Source: Boswellia sacra
Lineage: Eukaryota; Streptophyta; Magnoliopsida; Sapindales; Burseraceae
Direction of reading: 5' to 3'
Assembly (NCBI GenBank): GCA_013180625.2
Contig: SNVD02009763.1
Location: 186,001-250,000 of the forward strand
DNA: 64,000 bases
Below are positions 61,082 through 64,000 of this stretch, in pieces (position 1 is the first letter of the stretch; the number at the start of each line of letters is the position of its first letter). Both the position numbers and the translations under genes were made by a program. Under the pieces are notes generated by a model. That model was not told where the DNA came from, did not search any database, and worked only from the letters and a program-made list of their open reading frames with translations.

Positions 61082-61865
61082 CTAGGTATGTCGCTTTCGA
61101 TACCCCAATGCCGCATAGAAAGTCTGAACAAAAGTCAAAACAAGTGCTATAATCACTCCAACCAAACCAATCACACTCCATGGATTATCGAAATATCTTG
61201 ATTCGAGTTGATCCGTCTGGAGACGGTACCTTCTCTTATTGCGAAATCCCCCTCTCCTATAGTTGATCAAGATTTTTGGAAAGATCTCTGCATAATTGGA
61301 TGGAAAAGATACTCCCAAATCGTCATGATAACTTTTTATCTCTTTGAAGAGTTTAAAAACCTCTTCATCACTACCAAGGCTATTGTAGAGTATTTTCTTT
61401 GCTTGCGGCTCCTTCACATCTTCGGGTCGATCTATAAGTGAAGCAAGGAAGAAAACATATGCCCTGACCTTACTATTTCACTGCCCACAACAATGACAAG
61501 GAGTAAAGTTCCATCTCAAACCCTACTTCTTTAAGCTCCTTAACATTAAATTCGTGAAAAAGGCCCTCGGTGTACTTAAGCAATAGAATTAGATATAGTA
61601 AGTTACGTATGAGGTACGTTAGAATACAAAATGGCATGCTTATGGTTTTCAATGACTTCTTAATTGTCCTCTCCATGACGTTGTATTTTTCATTCGAAAT
61701 CAGGCTTTACCATAAAAGGTTGAGAATATGATTGTTGTTTTCTTGTTCCAGGGCCCGATTGCTCTTTGGTAGATGACTCCACGACGTATGATAGGTGAAC
61801 CTTCGGATTATCCTCATCAGCATCTGCCCTTGATCTTCTCCAGTTGAGGCTACAACTGTACAAAA
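61082..61865 (-). pseudogene. DUF247 gene, copy B, 3' half only
   Basis: Minus-strand pieces align with copy A: about 61860-61740 (VASTGEDQGQM..., RRFTYHTSW; copy A has ICRTSW), 61676-61473 (SLKTISMPFCILTYLIRNLL, VKELKEVGFEME) and 61417-61082 (KEPQAKKILYNSLGSDEEVF, KLFKEIKS, then a C-terminal membrane helix FDNPWSVIGLVGVIIALVL and the end ALGYRKRHT). A frame break lies between the last two pieces, where copy A has a further stretch that is missing here. The N-terminal half is absent: homology stops at about 61865, next to retroelement-like sequence. It is a truncated pseudogene. Confidence 0.88.
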
Positions 61866-61869
61866 ATTG

Positions 61870-64000
61870 ATTACAGCCGCATCCCTTACGTTCTCACATG
61901 AATTTCATCATAATCAATTGTATCTTAATGATTGTGGGTACTTTAGCGTCTGTAAAAGGCTTTATAGTTTCCATTTTTGCTTTGTTTTGATTACTTTAAA
62001 TATTATATTGTGTTTATATTTGAGTGTTGAGTCTCAGAAAGAGGTAAGCACTTATATTGTTCAATTTGAGTTAAATTCTTCATTCAATTATCTATGGTTT
62101 AGGTTTCTTTTAAGTAATTTATTTGTGATATATTAATTAAATGCCATGACTTTAGCGTAGAATGAAAAGGTAGAGATTGATGCATGTATAGGGTTCTATA
62201 GTATGTAAAATCCCTGTAAGCATATGAATTTTGACCGAGGAAATCAATGAAATTTAGAAATTTATTGAGTTAAGTTTTGAAGTTAATTTTTGGTACGACG
62301 AAACTAGATATCTTAGAGGTTTAATAGAAATTTATTTAAGCTATAAGCTGTTCTAGACAGACTATGCTATTTCAGAATTTGTCCTGTCAATTACGAGAAC
62401 TTTTTGGATGCCTTAAACATGTTAGAAATTTATGAAATTTTATATGAAAAATCGTTTATATGTCTACTATTACAAGTAAAAATTTCATGATTTGTTGCTG
62501 AGTATATAAATAGTTAAAAATCATTTCAAAAATGATTTTGTATAAGTTTTTCATTGAAAGTTTTAAAGAATATTATTTTATATGTTTACTAATAGTGTGA
62601 AAAATTTCAGAATTTTGGAAATCATCATGGATTTTTAAAAATTCATTGAAAATAGATTTTACACAATGAAGTGTTTATGATGAACAGTGAGTTGTTTAAT
62701 TTGACCATATTTAATTTTTTTTAATAATTTTGATGATATACATTAAGTTATATGTAGCCTATTCATTATCATAAATGCTTTAATTAATTTTGTAAATTTG
62801 GAAATGTTTTAAGCCTATGTTCTTTGTGATAGGTTCATTATAAGCTATCTGCAGTTTCCTATTTTGTGCTTCAAGTGAGGCAAGTAAACTAGATTTGTTT
62901 AATTTTAAGTAGGATCATAATAAGCATATTGTAAGTATATTGTATATTCATATTTTGTGATAGTTATATATATTACATATTGATATGGAACAAATTGGAA
63001 TTCGTACATAAATGCATGTTGGCTACTATAAATGTTTATTGTTATTTGATTACTCATTATTCTTATATGTGTTATAAGAATGCCTATGAAATGTTATGTG
63101 AAATTCATGCCGAAAACCTTAGGACACGGAAGTATGATTGCTTGATAGGCTTCTATGTGTTGTGTTTATGAGCCAATTATGTGTGTGGCCTTCCTTTGGG
63201 AGGTTAAATAATATGTGTTCCATATGACGGGATAGGGTCTGATGGGACAATTGTGGCTGTCACCCTTATGTGATGGCGGATTCGTGCATGTGAGGAGACC
63301 CACTAAGGCGATGCCCTACTACAGATGTCACTAACGAATGGTTATATGCGGGCTCAATTATGTGATAAGTGATTTGAAATTCCTATCTTGTGAGAGGGTG
63401 TAAATTCCTAAGGATGGGTTTGTTATGCACCGCGGTAGCTTCCTTTTAATGGTTGTGTTTTGTTTTGTATAAAAATGATATTTATGAGTTGCTTATTATT
63501 TGCCTATGTTGTGCATTATTTGATTGAAATAACTATAGGATTGACATGAATTATTTTGACTATGTTTACTGTGTTATGATGAGATTATGTTTTTGAAAAT
63601 TATTTTCATCTATAAAACTAATTTGCTTATTGGGTTAAATCTCATATTAGTTTATTATGATTCCAAATGATGAGTAATGGTTCGTGATCGTTTGTAGATT
63701 TGGCAATGATTGGCTACGTTACAATTTGGTTTCCATAGGAATTTGTTTATATATTGATTTTTTTTCTAGTATTTAATTTGACTCTAATCCTTGAAATAAA
63801 CTCAATTTCTTTTTGAAGGTTTATATCTCAATTGGTTTTCATTCAGTTAAAGATTTTAATTTATTAAAATTTTAGTTTTATAATTTTATGAATTCCGTTA
63901 TATTAGAGTTCATATCTTAGTCCTTCAGATTGGAATGTGACATATATATTAATAAAGCTCAAAACATAACAATTTTATTTATTTATTTTTTCATTTAGTA
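61870..64000 (+). mobile_element. Probable part of a long gypsy-type LTR
   Basis: No coding sequence. The composition resembles long chromovirus-type LTRs: repeated AAATTT(A/C)ATGAAATTTT-like stretches at 62.2-62.7 kb, GATGAACAGTGAGTTG at about 62680, then a G/C-richer block at about 63180-63440 (GGGATAGGGTCTGATGGGAC, ACCCACTAAGGCGATGCC). The same order of AT-rich stretch, GAACAGT motif and GC-richer block is seen in the minus strand of the 2.7-5.2 kb solo LTR, without clear nucleotide identity. Neither end was found, and the window stops inside it. Confidence 0.4.

Larger units (their letters stand above)
49409..61865. repeat. Duplication unit B (DUF247 unit expanded by nested transposons)
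   Basis: Diverged copy of unit A. Subtracting the insertions at about 50010-50215, 50643-51507, 52434-60125 and 60313-61053 leaves about 3.3 kb collinear with 37423-40500. At the left edge, a stretch reading GATGAGACAAAT, then TACGAATTTTTAACA, at 49409-49440 matches 41853-41890, the upstream end of unit A. That is the junction expected for a head-to-tail tandem array. The right edge cuts the DUF247 gene in the middle at about 61865. Confidence 0.85.

Overview
This is a stretch of plant nuclear DNA from a eudicot. The evidence is AT-rich intergenic sequence, spliced genes with GT-AG introns, and plant-specific families (DUF247, NBS-LRR, plastid lipoyl synthase, an ILP1-type GCFC protein). Many Mutator-like, gypsy, LINE and MITE insertions are present. 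The amount of decayed LRR and DUF247 sequence would suit a woody eudicot, but I cannot name the species from sequence alone.

Layout. 1-1.8 kb: decayed 3' end of an NBS-LRR resistance gene. 2.7-5.2 kb: solo LTR with an exact 5-bp target duplication. 5.9-6.1 kb: Nudix hydrolase exon relic. 8.4-10.8 kb: a long-TIR MITE, a 5'-truncated LINE with a 13-bp duplication, and a short Mutator-like element with a perfect 9-bp duplication just upstream of the next gene. 11.0-14.3 kb: plastid lipoyl synthase (+, 7 exons, 334 aa). 17.5-21.3 kb: WDR26/GID7-type LisH-CTLH-WD40 protein (+, 4 coding exons, 580 aa). 22.5-25.9 kb: alpha-galactosidase pseudogene (-). 26.8-31.5 kb: ILP1/PAXBP1-like protein (-, 3 exons, 920 aa). 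34.6-36.9 kb: cytosolic pyruvate kinase (+, 3 exons, 511 aa, first intron apparently GC-AG).

From 37.4 kb onward the window is accessory sequence built on an old duplication. Unit A (about 37.4-41.9 kb) carries a frameshifted DUF247 gene on the minus strand. Unit B (about 49.4-61.9 kb) is a diverged copy, expanded by insertions absent from unit A: a 0.2-kb MITE, a 0.87-kb solo LTR, a 7.7-kb Mutator-like element with both a MURA-type transposase and a ULP1-like cysteine protease gene, and a Harbinger-like MITE. Unit A therefore preserves the empty sites. Between the units lie a gypsy gag fragment with its 5' LTR and a 1.1-kb PIF/Harbinger-like element.

The four apparently intact genes (lipoyl synthase, WDR26-like, ILP1-like, pyruvate kinase) are housekeeping genes with no shared pathway. 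From memory, Arabidopsis chromosome 5 carries the same neighbours (around At5g08415-At5g08570), so this is probably conserved microsynteny. The most unusual signal is that the large ULP1-bearing Mutator-like element and the small Mutator-like element in the lipoyl synthase promoter, whose TIRs differ, both carry subterminal arrays of a GTCGAGT-type motif. I infer these are candidate transposase-binding or family-defining repeats.
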